Source: Klebsiella pneumoniae (GTDB lineage: Bacteria; Pseudomonadota; Gammaproteobacteria; Pseudomonadales; UBA5518). Taken from it: a stretch of 62,968 bases of DNA. The stretch is from positions 1 through 62,968 of the forward strand of contig CAMAXE010000028.1 of assembly GCA_945862145.1 (NCBI GenBank), read 5' to 3'. Below the pieces are notes generated by a model. It had not been told where the DNA came from and did not search any database. It was given only the letters and a program-made list of their open reading frames with translations. The translations under genes were made by a program, and so were the position numbers. Of the stretch, positions 52,036-61,375 are shown piece by piece. Each line of letters begins with the position of its first letter. Position 1 is the first letter of the stretch.

Positions 52036-52064
52036 AAAAATCCCCCGGATTTCTCGCGGGGGGT
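52036..52064. terminator. Bidirectional intrinsic terminator between the HIT and HU-like genes
   Basis: An 8-base stem, ATCCCCCG at 52040-52047 with CGGGGGGT at 52057-52064, is flanked by A5 on its left side. Read on the minus strand it is a GC-rich hairpin followed by TTTTTGTTTG, a strong terminator for the HU-like gene. On the plus strand the tail TCTTGT is weaker but adequate for the HIT gene. Confidence 0.8.
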
Positions 52065-52085
52065 TCTTGTCGAGGCAGCTGGAAC

Positions 52086-52595
52086 TCAGTTGGCGAGGTC
52101 CTTCAGCTTCTTCAGAGCGCGGACGCGCACGGTGACGGATGCGGGCTTGGCTTTGCCCATGATCATCTCTTTGGTGATCGGATGCTTGCGCATGCCGGCC
52201 TTGACCGCGGGCTTTTTCTTGGTGCTGACCTTCAGCATGCCGGGCAGCACGAACATGCCGGGGCCATTCTTGCCGATATGGCGACCAATGATCCCACCCA
52301 GTTCCTCGATGGCGGAGGATGCCTGCTTGCGCGTGATGCCCGCGAGCACGGACAGCTCGTTCAGGATCTGCGACTTGCCCCAACGCTCTTTGACGGGCGT
52401 GGGCTTTGCGGCAGCGGCTGCTTTCTTGGGGGCAGCTTTTGCAGCCGCGGCTTTCGCTGGGGCAGCTTTTGCAGCGGCTTTCTTGGGAGCGGCCTTGGAT
52501 GCGGCCTTGGGAGCGGCTTTCTTGGGGGTGGCCTTGGCGGCAGCCTTGGGTGCTGCTTTCTTCGGCGCTGCCTTCGTGGCGGGTTTCTTGGCCAT
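52086..52595 (-). CDS. HU/IHF-type DNA-binding protein with lysine/alanine-rich histone H1-like tail
   Basis: A 169-residue nucleoid protein in two parts. Residues 1-68 are almost only Ala, Lys and Pro in degenerate units such as PKKAAPKAA, a disordered, very basic tail like those of eukaryotic H1 and of AlgP. Residues 70-169 form an HU-like domain: KSQILNELSVLAGITRKQAS dimerisation helices, MFVLPGMLKVSTKKKPA strands and arm region ending at LKDL. The ATG at 52595 has AGAGAAGGAA upstream. It should be a chromosome-compacting protein; the tail likely tunes DNA bridging. A strong terminator follows at 52064-52036, and the matching promoter is at 52709-52737. Confidence 0.88.
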   Translation of the reverse strand: MAKKPATKAAPKKAAPKAAAKATPKKAAPKAASKAAPKKAAAKAAPAKAAAAKAAPKKAAAAAKPTPVKERWGKSQILNELSVLAGITRKQASSAIEELGGIIGRHIGKNGPGMFVLPGMLKVSTKKKPAVKAGMRKHPITKEMIMGKAKPASVTVRVRALKKLKDLAN

Positions 52596-52708
52596 GTCTG
52601 TTCCTTCTCTGTTCCGGGGGGTTTTAGAAGCGGGCCTCGGGCTTGGCGAAACCCGGTTTAGTGCCGTAAATGCCGCTCTTTCCTGCATCTGCGGACACGG
52701 CACGCACA

Positions 52709-52737
52709 TATATAATCGATTCGTTACAGCGCGGCAA
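52709..52737 (-). promoter_or_regulatory. Sigma70-like promoter for the HU/H1-like gene
   Basis: On the minus strand TTGCCG (52737-52732) and TATATA (52714-52709) are 17 bases apart, giving a leader of about 107 bases before the ATG at 52595. The same AT-rich patch reads TATAAT at 52711-52716 on the plus strand, which may be the -10 of the divergent fmdB gene, although no good -35 goes with it. Confidence 0.5.
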
Positions 52738-52840
52738 CCGACTTTGCGCGAAATCTTCCGCGGCCCGGGCGATACGCGCTGCGCCGCTGCCCCGCTGCCC
52801 CGCTGCGATAGCGCCCCGTGTCGTTCCCTGAGGTGATGCA

Positions 52841-53146
52841 ATGCCCATCTACGAATACCAGTGCCAGTCTTGCAGCCATGAACTCGAAAAGCTGCAGAAA
52901 CTCTCCGATGCCTCGCTCACCCTCTGCCCGCAGTGCGGCAAGGAAGAGTTGCGACGCAAGATCAGTGCAGCGGGTTTCCGCCTGAAAGGTGCCGGCTGGT
53001 ACGAGACGGATTTCAAGAAAAGCGGTAAGAAGAATCTTGCTGGTGACGCCGGGGCTTCGTCGGATTCTCCGTCTTCGTCCTCGTCTCCGTCTCCGTCTCC
53101 GTCATCTAGCCCCACCCCGCCGGCAGCATCGACTGGCACCACCTGA
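52841..53146 (+). CDS. FmdB-family zinc ribbon protein
   Basis: A 101-residue protein whose first 40 residues are the FmdB/CxxC zinc ribbon: [20 protein letters not shown] with Cys8 and Cys11, then [14 protein letters not shown] giving the second Cys pair. Function is unknown, and members are often called putative regulators. A conserved [16 protein letters not shown] segment follows. The C-terminal 30 residues are only Ser, Pro, Thr and Ala, encoded in part by a hexamer repeat at 53066-53101. GAGGTGA lies just upstream of the ATG. An fmdB-aspS pair is common in gammaproteobacteria. Confidence 0.9.
   Translation: MPIYEYQCQSCSHELEKLQKLSDASLTLCPQCGKEELRRKISAAGFRLKGAGWYETDFKKSGKKNLAGDAGASSDSPSSSSSPSPSPSSSPTPPAASTGTT
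53066..53101 (+). repeat. Six-unit hexamer repeat (TCTCCG type) in the fmdB-like gene
   Basis: Units TCTCCG, TCTTCG, TCCTCG and then three perfect TCTCCG copies encode alternating Ser-Pro/Ser-Ser. Because the unit is six bases, changes in copy number would alter protein length but keep the frame. Confidence 0.85.
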
Positions 53147-53174
53147 ACACTCGGACCTACGGAATCCCCATACC

Positions 53175-54938
53175 ATGCGCACTAACTACTGCGGCGACAT
53201 TCGCGCCGCGCACGTCGGCCAGGAAATCACTCTTTGCGGCTGGGCCGATCGGCGTCGCGATCACGGCGGCGTGATCTTCATCGACCTTCGCGACCGCCAG
53301 GGGCTCGTCCAGGTGGTTTTCGACCCGGACTCGGGCGATCACTTCCAGATGGCAGACCGCGTGCGAAACGAATACGTGCTGCGCGTGCGCGGGCGCGTGC
53401 GGGCCCGTTCGGAGTCCACCGTCAATCCGGGCATGGGGACCGGCGAGGTTGAGATCTATGGTCTCGAGCTGGAGATCCTGAATACCTCCGACACCCCGCC
53501 CTTCCAGCTCGATGAGCACGCGCGGGTAGGCGAGGAAACGCGTCTGCGTTACCGCTACCTGGACTTGCGCCGCCCCGAAATGCTGAGCAACCTGCGGTTG
53601 CGCTCGGAGATCACCCTCGCGATCCGCAACTTCCTGGGCGCCGACGGTTTCATGGAGGTCGAGACCCCGATCCTCACCCGTGCCACGCCCGAAGGCGCCC
53701 GCGACTACCTGGTGCCGAGCCGGACGCAGCCGGGCCGGTTTTTCGCCCTGCCGCAGTCCCCGCAGCTGTTCAAGCAGCTGTTGATGGTCGCCGGCGTGGA
53801 TCGCTACTACCAGATCGCCAAGTGTTTTCGCGACGAGGATCTGCGCGCGGACCGTCAGCCCGAATTCACGCAGGTGGACATCGAGTTCTCGTTTGCTGAC
53901 CAGCACGCCATCACTGCTACTGCAGAGGAGATGGTGCGCCAGCTGTTCAGCAGTGTATTGAAAGTCGAACTCGGTGAGTTCCCGCGTATGACGTGGGCGC
54001 AGGCCATGGACCGCTACGGCAGCGACAAGCCGGACCTGCGTATCCCGCTCGAACTGGTGGAGCTGCGGGACTTGATGGGTGAGGTCGAGTTCAAGGTTTT
54101 CTCGGGTCCTGCCAAAGACCCCGAGGGACGTGTGGCGGCGCTGCGCGTGCCCAACGGCAGTAACCTGCTGAGCCGCAAGCAGATCGACGACTACACGCAA
54201 TTTGTTGCCATCTACGGCGCTCGCGGCCTGGCCTACATCAAGGTCAATGACGTGAACGACCTCGAGGAAGGCCTGCAATCGCCCATCGTGAAGTTCCTGC
54301 CGCTGCCGGTGCGCCGTGCGGTGCTTGAACGCACGGGTGCGCAGAACGGCGACCTGGTGTTCTTCGGTGCGGACAAAACGAAGGTGGTGAACGAGGCGTT
54401 GGGTGCGCTGCGCTGTCGTCTGGGCGCAGACCTCAATCTCTACACCTGCCGCTGGGCGCCGCTCTGGGTCGTGGATTTCCCGATGTTCGAGAAAGACGAC
54501 AAGGGACGCTGGACGCCGCTGCACCATCCCTTCACGCGTCCGGCCTGTACGCCCGAAGAGCTGGGCGAGAAACCCGGTGAAGCCGTCTCGCTTGCCTACG
54601 ACATGGTGCTGAATGGCACCGAGCTGGGCGGCGGTTCCATCCGGATCCATACCCGTGAAATGCAGCAGCAGGTGTTTCGCATTCTCGGGATCGGCGAGGA
54701 CGAGGCCCGCGAGAAATTCGGCTTCCTGCTCGATGCGCTGCGTTTCGGTGCCCCTCCCCACGGCGGGCTTGCCTTCGGTCTCGACCGTCTGGTGATGTTG
54801 ATGACTGGTTCGGATTCCATCCGCGACGTCATCGCATTCCCCAAGACGCAGACCGCAAGCTGCCTCCTCACCGAGGCCCCCGGCGTGGTCGAGGACGCGC
54901 AATTGAAGGACCTGCATATCCGCCTGCGCGGAGCCTGA
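53175..54938 (+). CDS. aspS: AspS, aspartyl-tRNA synthetase
   Basis: Class IIb synthetase charging tRNA-Asp. From the ATG at 53175 it has 587 residues, the bacterial size. The N-terminal OB-fold anticodon domain ([22 protein letters not shown]), the catalytic motif with [45 protein letters not shown] (motif 2), the bacterial GAD insertion (about 290-420), and motif 3 in [15 protein letters not shown] are all present. The frame is open upstream to 52989, but this is inside the fmdB-like gene. ruvC follows 1 base later. Confidence 0.97.
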   Translation: MRTNYCGDIRAAHVGQEITLCGWADRRRDHGGVIFIDLRDRQGLVQVVFDPDSGDHFQMADRVRNEYVLRVRGRVRARSESTVNPGMGTGEVEIYGLELEILNTSDTPPFQLDEHARVGEETRLRYRYLDLRRPEMLSNLRLRSEITLAIRNFLGADGFMEVETPILTRATPEGARDYLVPSRTQPGRFFALPQSPQLFKQLLMVAGVDRYYQIAKCFRDEDLRADRQPEFTQVDIEFSFADQHAITATAEEMVRQLFSSVLKVELGEFPRMTWAQAMDRYGSDKPDLRIPLELVELRDLMGEVEFKVFSGPAKDPEGRVAALRVPNGSNLLSRKQIDDYTQFVAIYGARGLAYIKVNDVNDLEEGLQSPIVKFLPLPVRRAVLERTGAQNGDLVFFGADKTKVVNEALGALRCRLGADLNLYTCRWAPLWVVDFPMFEKDDKGRWTPLHHPFTRPACTPEELGEKPGEAVSLAYDMVLNGTELGGGSIRIHTREMQQQVFRILGIGEDEAREKFGFLLDALRFGAPPHGGLAFGLDRLVMLMTGSDSIRDVIAFPKTQTASCLLTEAPGVVEDAQLKDLHIRLRGA

Positions 54939-54939
54939 G

Positions 54940-55488
54940 ATGCGGGTGATCCTGGGTATCGATCCGGGATCGCGACTGACCGGCTTCGGCGTGGTGCGCG
55001 CCGTGGCCGGCAAGACGAGCTATCTCGCCAGCGGCTGCATCCGCCTCTCGGCGTCGGAGTCGCTGGCGACGCGGCTGCAGAAAATATACGAGGGTGTGTG
55101 CAGCATCATCGACGAACACGCGCCCACCGAGCTTGCGATAGAAGAGGTGTTCATGGCGAAGAGCGCGGGATCAGCGCTCAAGCTAGGGCAGGCGCGCGGC
55201 GCGGCGATCGTGGCGGCCGCGGTGCGGGGTCTCACGGTGTTCGAGTATTCCCCGAGCAGCATCAAGCAGGCCGTGGTGGGTACCGGCAGAGCGGAGAAGA
55301 CTCAGGTGCAGCACATGGTGCGCACGCTGCTCGCCTTGCCCGGCGTGCCGCAGGCCGATGCCGCCGATGCGCTGGCTGCCGCCCTGTGCCATGCTCACAC
55401 CTCCGAGAGCATGGCGCGCATCCCGCTGGTGCGGGCCTCGCGCCGGGCGGGCACGCGCTGGCGCAGCATCGGGAGAGTCAAGGCATGA
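54940..55488 (+). CDS. ruvC: RuvC, Holliday junction endonuclease
   Basis: Cuts Holliday junctions during homologous recombination with RuvAB. The 182-residue protein starts [19 protein letters not shown] with catalytic Asp8, and has [24 protein letters not shown] with the catalytic Glu in the EEV segment and the C-terminal [16 protein letters not shown] acidic pair. It lies 1 base after aspS and overlaps ruvA by ATGA. Confidence 0.97.
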   Translation: MRVILGIDPGSRLTGFGVVRAVAGKTSYLASGCIRLSASESLATRLQKIYEGVCSIIDEHAPTELAIEEVFMAKSAGSALKLGQARGAAIVAAAVRGLTVFEYSPSSIKQAVVGTGRAEKTQVQHMVRTLLALPGVPQADAADALAAALCHAHTSESMARIPLVRASRRAGTRWRSIGRVKA

Positions 55489-56105
55489 TCGGACGCATCC
55501 GCGGCATCCTGCTCGAAAAGCAGGCCCCCGAACTGGTGCTCGATGTCCACGGCGTCGGCTACGAGATCCAGGCACCGCTTGGCACGATCGTGCGTCTGCC
55601 CGCATTGGGGCAAGAGGTAGTGCTCTACACGCATTTCGCCGTGCGCGAGGACGCGCAGCAACTTTTCGGTTTCTGGAGTCGTGAGGAGCGCGATCTCTTC
55701 CGCGCCTTGGTGCGCGTGAGCGGCGTCGGGCCGAAGATGGCGCTGGCGATCCTCTCGGGTATAGAGGCAGACGATTTCGTGCTTTGCATCCAGCGCAACG
55801 ACACGGCCGCCCTGGTGCGCGTGCCGGGCGTCGGCAAGAAGACCGCCGAGCGGTTGATCGTGGAGATGCGTGACCGTCTGCGCGAGTGGCGGCCGGATCT
55901 CGCGGCGGTGCGGGGTGCGGGGCCCGCGCCCGATATCGCCGCTGCAAAGCGCGGCCGCACGCTGGCTGATGCCGAGAGCGCCCTGATTGCGCTGGGCTAC
56001 AAGCCACAGGAGGCGGCACGCGCGATTTCCGCCGCCCAGACCGACCCGGACGACACCAGCGAAGAGCTGATCCGCCGCGCGTTGAAAAGCATGGGCGCCA
56101 GGTGA
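55485..56105 (+). CDS. ruvA: RuvA, Holliday junction-binding subunit
   Basis: Tetrameric junction-binding protein that loads the RuvB motor. The 206-residue protein shows the N-terminal OB domain ([36 protein letters not shown]), two helix-hairpin-helix motifs ([16 protein letters not shown] and [21 protein letters not shown]), a flexible linker, and the C-terminal RuvB-binding domain ([21 protein letters not shown]). The ATG at 55485 overlaps the ruvC stop; earlier starts lie inside ruvC. Confidence 0.97.
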   Translation: MIGRIRGILLEKQAPELVLDVHGVGYEIQAPLGTIVRLPALGQEVVLYTHFAVREDAQQLFGFWSREERDLFRALVRVSGVGPKMALAILSGIEADDFVLCIQRNDTAALVRVPGVGKKTAERLIVEMRDRLREWRPDLAAVRGAGPAPDIAAAKRGRTLADAESALIALGYKPQEAARAISAAQTDPDDTSEELIRRALKSMGAR

Positions 56106-56115
56106 GGAAGAGCCG

Positions 56116-57165
56116 ATGATAGAAAGCGATCGTCTCGTCGCGCCCCAAGGGGCCGGCAACGAGGACGGGCTGGACCGCGCCATCCGCCCGCGCCTGCTCG
56201 CCGATTACGTCGGCCAGCCCGCGGTGCGCGAGCAGATGGAGATTTTCGTGGCGGCTGCCCGCGCCCGTCGCGAGGCGCTCGATCACACCCTGATATTCGG
56301 ACCGCCCGGCCTCGGCAAGACTACGCTGGCATACATCATCGCCAACGAGATGGGCGTTGCGGTCAAGAGCACCTCGGGCCCGGTGTTGGAGCGCGCCGGC
56401 GACCTGGCCGCGCTGCTTACCAACCTCGAACCCCGCGATGTGCTGTTCATCGACGAGATACACCGTCTGAGTCCCAACGTCGAGGAAGTGCTCTATCCGG
56501 CCATGGAGGACTTCCAGCTCGACATCATGATCGGCGAGGGCCCGGCGGCACGTTCGATCAAGCTCGATCTGCCACCCTTCACGCTGGTGGGCGCCACCAC
56601 GCGCGCGGGCTTGCTCACCTCGCCGCTGCGCGACCGCTTCGGCATCGTGCAGCGGCTGGAGTTCTACTCGGTCGAGGACTTGAGCACGATCGTGGCCCGC
56701 TCGGGCCGCATATCGGGCGTAGAGTTGGAGGCGGCCGGCGCCTGCGAGATTGCCCGCCGGGCCCGCGGCACGCCCCGTATCGCCAACCGCCTGCTGCGGC
56801 GCGTGCGTGATTTCGCCGAGGTGCGCCATCAGGGGCGCGTGAGCCTCGCCATCGCTGATGAGGCCTTGAACCTTCTCGCGGTCGACCAGCAGGGCTTTGA
56901 TCACATGGATCGCCGGCTGCTGCTCGCGTTGATCGAGAAATTCGACGGCGGCCCGGTCGGCGTGGACAGCCTTGCCGCGGCCATCGGCGAGGAGCGCGGC
57001 ACCATCGAAGACGTACTGGAACCCTATCTGATCCAGCAGGGGTACATGTTGCGCACGCCGCGCGGACGTCTGGCCACGCGTGCGGCATACCTGCATTTTG
57101 GCCTGCAGCCGCCGCGCCCGGCCGCGACGCTGGACTTGCTGGAGCAGGCGGGGGGCGAGCCCTGA
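56116..57165 (+). CDS. ruvB: RuvB, Holliday junction branch-migration ATPase
   Basis: Hexameric AAA+ motor driving branch migration. The 349-residue protein has Walker [10 protein letters not shown] at residues 62-70, Walker [18 protein letters not shown], sensor 1 [11 protein letters not shown], the arginine finger region [16 protein letters not shown], sensor 2 [16 protein letters not shown], and the C-terminal winged helix ([24 protein letters not shown]). The stop shares a base with the ybgC start. Confidence 0.98.
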   Translation: MIESDRLVAPQGAGNEDGLDRAIRPRLLADYVGQPAVREQMEIFVAAARARREALDHTLIFGPPGLGKTTLAYIIANEMGVAVKSTSGPVLERAGDLAALLTNLEPRDVLFIDEIHRLSPNVEEVLYPAMEDFQLDIMIGEGPAARSIKLDLPPFTLVGATTRAGLLTSPLRDRFGIVQRLEFYSVEDLSTIVARSGRISGVELEAAGACEIARRARGTPRIANRLLRRVRDFAEVRHQGRVSLAIADEALNLLAVDQQGFDHMDRRLLLALIEKFDGGPVGVDSLAAAIGEERGTIEDVLEPYLIQQGYMLRTPRGRLATRAAYLHFGLQPPRPAATLDLLEQAGGEP

Positions 57166-57611
57166 TGCAAGGTCACGCTCTTGGCCTTGCGTTGCGCGTC
57201 TACATCGAGGACACCGACGCCGGTGGTATCGTGTATTACGTGAACTATCTGAAGTACTTCGAGCGCGCGCGCACCGAACTCATGCGTGCGCTGGGTTTTG
57301 CCCGGGCGGCACTGCCGGAAGCCGGCTGCCAGTTCGTGGTGCACTCCATGGAGGTCGAGTACCTGCGGCCAGCGCTGCTCGACGACCAGCTTGTGGCGGA
57401 GGCGCGCATCGCCAACACGGGTCGTGCGCGCATCGATTTCGTACAGCGTGTACTGCGCGGTGCCGAGGAGTTGTGCCGCGCCCGCATAGGCATCGCCTGC
57501 ATCGATCCGGTCACGCGCCGTCCGCGCGCCCTGCCTGCCGCATTGAGAGAGCGCCTCGCCAGTACCGCTGGCGTGGACCACACCCCAACCCTCACGGAGA
57601 TTCCCACTTGA
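57165..57611 (+). CDS. ybgC: YbgC, acyl-CoA thioesterase of the Tol-Pal operon
   Basis: Hotdog-fold thioesterase that heads the tol-pal operon. The 148-residue protein has the catalytic signature RVYIEDTDAGGIVYYVNYLKYFERARTE (given as parts: EDTDAGGIVYY with the catalytic Asp near residue 20, then YLKYFERARTE). In the family it acts on acyl-CoA or acyl-ACP and links to phospholipid synthesis. It overlaps ruvB and tolQ, so ruv and tol genes are run together here. Confidence 0.93.
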   Translation: MQGHALGLALRVYIEDTDAGGIVYYVNYLKYFERARTELMRALGFARAALPEAGCQFVVHSMEVEYLRPALLDDQLVAEARIANTGRARIDFVQRVLRGAEELCRARIGIACIDPVTRRPRALPAALRERLASTAGVDHTPTLTEIPT

Positions 57612-58306
57612 ACCAGGACATGTCGCTCTGGTCCCTCGTCGCCAACGCCAGTTTCGTGGTGCAGCTCGTCATGCTGCTGCTTTTCATGGTCTCGGTGGCT
57701 TCATGGGGCATGATCATTCAGCGTGCGCTGCTGCTGAGTCGCGCCAAGAAGCAGTTCCTTGCCTTCGAGCAGACGTTCTGGTCCGGCATCGACCTGGGGC
57801 AGCTCTACCGCGACGGCACCGTGCGGCTTGAGCAGAGCGGTGCGGTCGAGGGCGTCGAAAACCTTTTCCGGGCGGGCTTCAAGGAGTTCACCCGGCTGCG
57901 CCAGCAGGCGGGGATCGAGTCCGATGCGATCATGGAAGGCGCGCTGCGCGCGATGCGCGTGGCGCTCTCGCGTGAGGAGGAGCACCTCGAGAAACACCTC
58001 TCGTTTCTCGCCACGGTCGGATCGACCAGCCCCTATGTCGGTCTGTTCGGCACCGTATGGGGGATCATGCATTCGTTCCGCGGTCTGGCAACCATGCATC
58101 AGGCCACGCTCGCCACCGTGGCGCCCGGTATTTCGGAGGCGCTGGTGGCCACGGCCATGGGGCTCTTTGCGGCCATTCCGGCGGTAATCGCCTACAACCG
58201 CTTCTCGACGCGCGTTGACAGCCTGGTGGGTAATTACGACACCTTCTCGGAGGAGTTCTCCAGCATCCTGCACCGTCAGGCGCACGCCGTGCGCAAATCC
58301 GGCTGA
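57608..58306 (+). CDS. tolQ: TolQ, proton-channel subunit of the Tol-Pal system
   Basis: Inner-membrane protein that with TolR uses the proton gradient to energise TolA during outer-membrane constriction. The 232-residue protein has three membrane helices (about 16-38, 130-152, 165-190) and the family segments SVASWGMIIQR, LATVGSTSPYVGLFGTVWGIMH and LVATAMGLFAAIPAVIAYNRF. A TTG at 57608 overlapping the ybgC stop is preferred because GGAG lies 8 bases upstream; the ATG at 57620 is the alternative and would remove four residues. Confidence 0.95.
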   Translation: MNQDMSLWSLVANASFVVQLVMLLLFMVSVASWGMIIQRALLLSRAKKQFLAFEQTFWSGIDLGQLYRDGTVRLEQSGAVEGVENLFRAGFKEFTRLRQQAGIESDAIMEGALRAMRVALSREEEHLEKHLSFLATVGSTSPYVGLFGTVWGIMHSFRGLATMHQATLATVAPGISEALVATAMGLFAAIPAVIAYNRFSTRVDSLVGNYDTFSEEFSSILHRQAHAVRKSG

Positions 58307-58339
58307 TCCCGGCAAACGCGGCGGAGGAAGCCCATAACG

Positions 58340-58753
58340 ATGCGCAAGCAGAAAAGAAAACCCGTTTCCGAGATCAACGTCGTTCCCTACATCGACGTGA
58401 TGCTGGTGCTGCTGATCATTTTCATGATCACGGCGCCCATGCTGATGCAGGGCGTCGAGGTCGAACTTCCGCAGTCGCCGTCGGAACCTATCGACAGCCA
58501 GGACGAGGAGCCGCTGATCGTATCCATCAAGGCCGACGGCAGCTATTTCATCAACCTGGGTGGCACACCCGAACAGCCCGAGAAGCTTGAGGTGATCAAG
58601 GACAAGGTGAGCAAGATCCTCAAGCAGAAGCCCAAAACCCCCGTGCTGGTCTGGGGCGACCAGAAAGTGTCCTATGGCACGGTGGTGGTGCTGATGGCCA
58701 GTCTGCAGGAAGCCGGCGCCAAGAGCGTGGGCCTGGTCACCGAGAACCCCTGA
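58340..58753 (+). CDS. tolR: TolR, Tol-Pal proton-channel subunit
   Basis: Bitopic partner of TolQ (ExbD/TolR family). The 137-residue protein has one helix, VVPYIDVMLVLLIIFMITAP at about 14-33, containing the essential proton-carrying Asp20, and a small periplasmic domain with VELPQSPSEPIDSQDEEPLI and VLVWGDQKVSYGTVVVLMASLQEAG. GCGGAGGAAG precedes the ATG. Confidence 0.96.
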   Translation: MRKQKRKPVSEINVVPYIDVMLVLLIIFMITAPMLMQGVEVELPQSPSEPIDSQDEEPLIVSIKADGSYFINLGGTPEQPEKLEVIKDKVSKILKQKPKTPVLVWGDQKVSYGTVVVLMASLQEAGAKSVGLVTENP

Positions 58754-58757
58754 ACCC

Positions 58758-59513
58758 ATGACCCGCAGGCTAGAGGGTTTCATTCTCCCCGCGCTGATCA
58801 GCGTGGTGCTACACGGTTTGTTGCTGTTCCTGCTCACCGCAAATTGGGAGCCGGAGCGCGACCGCACCATCCGCAAGGTGCCCCGTCACGTCAACGCCAA
58901 ACTGGTGACGCTGGACCAGGCTGCGGCCAAGCCCAAACAGGCCAAGCCGCGTCCTGCCGAACTCACGCCTCAACCCCCGAAGCCCAAGGTCGAACCGCCC
59001 AAACCCAAGGTCGAGCCCCCGAAGCCGAAGCCGGCACCGACCCTCAAGCCCGCTCCCAAAAAAGAGCCGCCCAAGCCCGACCCCAAAAAGCTCGAGGAAG
59101 CCCGCAAGCGCGAACAGCAGAAAAAGGCCGAGGAAGAACGCCGCCAGCGCGAAAAGGAGATGACGCTCGCGATGGCTACGGAAGAGGATATGCAGGCGGC
59201 CGAGAGTGACACCGACCTCGCCATGGCCTATACGGATTCCATACGCGCCGCCATCGAGGACAACTGGAGCCGCCCGCCCAGCGCGCGTCGCGATATGGAG
59301 GTCGTGTTGCGTCTACAATTGATTCCAACCGGTGAGGTGGTGTCGGTGAGTGTGATGAAAAGCAGCGGTAACGAGGCCTTCGACACCTCCGCCATCAATG
59401 CGGTCAAGAAGGCCGAGCGCTTCCCCGAGGTTGCTGATGCCTCCCCGCAGGTCTTCGAGCGCCATCTGCGCAGTTTCCAACTCGTGTTCCGACCAGAGGA
59501 CCTTCGCCTGTGA
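58758..59513 (+). CDS. tolA: TolA, periplasm-spanning Tol-Pal protein
   Basis: Links TolQR in the inner membrane to TolB and Pal. The 251-residue protein has one N-terminal helix (about 9-29), a domain II made of a Pro/Lys stretch with two near-identical PPKPKVE units and a charged helix (about 105-140, [20 protein letters not shown]), and the globular TolA domain III (about 150-251) with [42 protein letters not shown] and [15 protein letters not shown]. Length is shorter than the 421-residue E. coli protein because domain II is reduced. Confidence 0.94.
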   Translation: MTRRLEGFILPALISVVLHGLLLFLLTANWEPERDRTIRKVPRHVNAKLVTLDQAAAKPKQAKPRPAELTPQPPKPKVEPPKPKVEPPKPKPAPTLKPAPKKEPPKPDPKKLEEARKREQQKKAEEERRQREKEMTLAMATEEDMQAAESDTDLAMAYTDSIRAAIEDNWSRPPSARRDMEVVLRLQLIPTGEVVSVSVMKSSGNEAFDTSAINAVKKAERFPEVADASPQVFERHLRSFQLVFRPEDLRL

Positions 59514-60802
59514 TCATGCGCGCCTTCTTTCTGATGTTTTGCCTGGTGAGCGGCGTCGCCGTGCAGGCGGCCGAATTGATGATCGAGATCACTCAGGGCA
59601 GTGACGATCCGACCAAGATCGCGGTGGTGCCGTTCGGGGCTACGCCGGGGGTTCTGCCTTCCGCGGCTATCGACGGCATCGTCTCCGCTGATCTGCAGCG
59701 CAGTGGTCTCTTCGAGGCGATGGCGGTCTCCGACATGATTGCCCAGCCCCATGAGAAATCGCAGGTTTTCTTCAACGAATGGCGGCTGCAGGGCACCGAC
59801 TACGTGACCGTGGGCCGCATGACCCGCGACCCCGCGGGTCTCTACCGCGTGACCTACGAGCTCCACGACGTGCTCCGGCAGAGCCAGGTCTTGCAGGAGA
59901 CGGTGAACGGCTCCGAGGCGCAGTTGCGCGATATCGCGCACTACATCGCGGACAAGATCTACGAGAAGATCACCGGCATCAAGGGCGCTTTCAGCACCAA
60001 GATCGCCTACGTGTCGGTCAACTCTGACAGGCGCAATTTCCGCTTGATCAAGGCCGATGCCGACGGCGAGCGTGCCCAGACCATCCTCGAGTCCAACGAG
60101 CCAATCCTGTCGCCCACATGGGCGCCCGATGGCAAGCAGCTCGCCTATGTGTCCTTTGAGGATCGCCGTCCGCGTATCTGGCGTCAGGTGATCGCCACCG
60201 GCCAGCGTGAGGCTCTTACCAACTTCCCGGGTTTGAACAGCGCTCCGGCCTGGTCGCCCGACGGACGCCGGATGGCGCTGGTGCTCTCCAAGGATGGCAA
60301 TCCCGAGATTTATGTGATGGATCTCGCGACTCGCCAGTTCACGCGGCTCACCAATCATTTCGCGATAGACACCGAGCCCACCTGGCTGCCCGACGGCCGC
60401 GCGATCGTTTTCACTTCCGACCGCGGCGGTAAACCGCAGATCTATCAGGTTAACGCGAGCACGGGCGAACTCAAGCGGCTGACCTTTGAGGGGACCTACA
60501 ACGCCCGCGCCAGGCCTATGCCCGATGGGTCTGGCATCGTCTACACGCACCGCGCTGATCCGGGCGGACCGTTCCATATTGCGCTGCAGAATTTCCAGCG
60601 CAATACGGTGCGTATCCTCACCGAGACGATCTATGACGAGTCGCCCAGCATCGCGCCCAATGGCAGCATGATTATTTACGCGACGAAGCGAATGAGCAAA
60701 GGTATACTCGCGGTCGTCTCGGTGGATGCAAACGTCAAGTATTTCCTGCCCGCAGCGGCCCGGGAAGTGCGTGAGCCGGCATGGTCCCCGTATATACGCT
60801 AA
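59510..60802 (+). CDS. tolB: TolB, periplasmic beta-propeller of the Tol-Pal system
   Basis: Periplasmic protein that binds Pal and TolA. The 430-residue product has a signal peptide (about 1-20, ending QAAE), an N-terminal domain, and a six-bladed propeller built of WD40-like PD40 repeats: [52 protein letters not shown] and similar. The GTG at 59510 overlaps the tolA stop and has GAGG upstream; the ATG at 59516 is also possible. Confidence 0.96.
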   Translation: MIMRAFFLMFCLVSGVAVQAAELMIEITQGSDDPTKIAVVPFGATPGVLPSAAIDGIVSADLQRSGLFEAMAVSDMIAQPHEKSQVFFNEWRLQGTDYVTVGRMTRDPAGLYRVTYELHDVLRQSQVLQETVNGSEAQLRDIAHYIADKIYEKITGIKGAFSTKIAYVSVNSDRRNFRLIKADADGERAQTILESNEPILSPTWAPDGKQLAYVSFEDRRPRIWRQVIATGQREALTNFPGLNSAPAWSPDGRRMALVLSKDGNPEIYVMDLATRQFTRLTNHFAIDTEPTWLPDGRAIVFTSDRGGKPQIYQVNASTGELKRLTFEGTYNARARPMPDGSGIVYTHRADPGGPFHIALQNFQRNTVRILTETIYDESPSIAPNGSMIIYATKRMSKGILAVVSVDANVKYFLPAAAREVREPAWSPYIR

Positions 60803-60836
60803 ACACGGTTATTCACACTCCAGAGAGGATTGCGCG

Positions 60837-61367
60837 GTGAGTCAAAAGACTGGCAAGTGGTTGCGTCTGGCAGCGGTTGCAGTGCTCGTGACCTTGGTCG
60901 CGGCCTGCAGCGGCAACAAGAACAAGAACGGCGGCGCAGGCGCTGATGGCGCGGACGGCTCTGGCATGGGAGCTGACGGCACTACCTCGGTAGGCACGGG
61001 CTCTGATGGCGGCTTGTCCCCCGAAGAAATGGCCGCCCGTACCGGTCTGCAGTATGTGTTTTATTTCGATTTCGACCAGTCTCAGCTCAATCCCGAGACC
61101 CGCGCTGCTCTGGACGCGCAGGCCGCGGTGATGCGCAACCAGACTGGCCCCTTGCGCCTCGAGGGTCATTGCGATGAGCGTGGCACCCCTGAGTACAACC
61201 TTGCGCTCGGCGAGCGCCGCGCCAAGGCAATCACCAATTACCTGATTCTTCAGGGCATCGATCGCAGCCGCATCGAGACGGTGAGCTACGGTGAGGAGCG
61301 TCCTGCGGCCCTTGGCCAGGACGAAGACTCTTACCAGCGTAACCGTCGCGTCGAACTGAAGCCCTGA
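60837..61367 (+). CDS. pal: Pal, peptidoglycan-associated lipoprotein
   Basis: Outer-membrane lipoprotein that binds peptidoglycan. From the GTG at 60837 (AGAGAGGA 7 bases upstream) it has 176 residues: a lipoprotein signal with lipobox LVAAC (Cys24), a short Gly-rich linker, and an OmpA-like domain with YFDFDQSQLNPETRAALDAQ, LEGHCDERGTPEYNLALGERRA and VSYGEERPAALGQDEDSYQ. The Asp and Arg residues that bind diaminopimelate are in place. Confidence 0.96.
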   Translation: MSQKTGKWLRLAAVAVLVTLVAACSGNKNKNGGAGADGADGSGMGADGTTSVGTGSDGGLSPEEMAARTGLQYVFYFDFDQSQLNPETRAALDAQAAVMRNQTGPLRLEGHCDERGTPEYNLALGERRAKAITNYLILQGIDRSRIETVSYGEERPAALGQDEDSYQRNRRVELKP

Positions 61368-61375
61368 TCGTACCC

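Noticed and set aside
52090-52836. A long plus-strand open frame opposite the HU/H1-like gene
   Set aside because: Its Ala/Phe/Leu-rich product is the complement of the Lys/Ala repeats; the minus-strand gene has a promoter, ribosome-binding site, HU domain and terminator.
58970-59070. Repeated PPKPKVE-coding units as a possible CRISPR or mobile repeat
   Set aside because: They are the Pro/Lys-rich domain II of TolA, in frame and without spacers.
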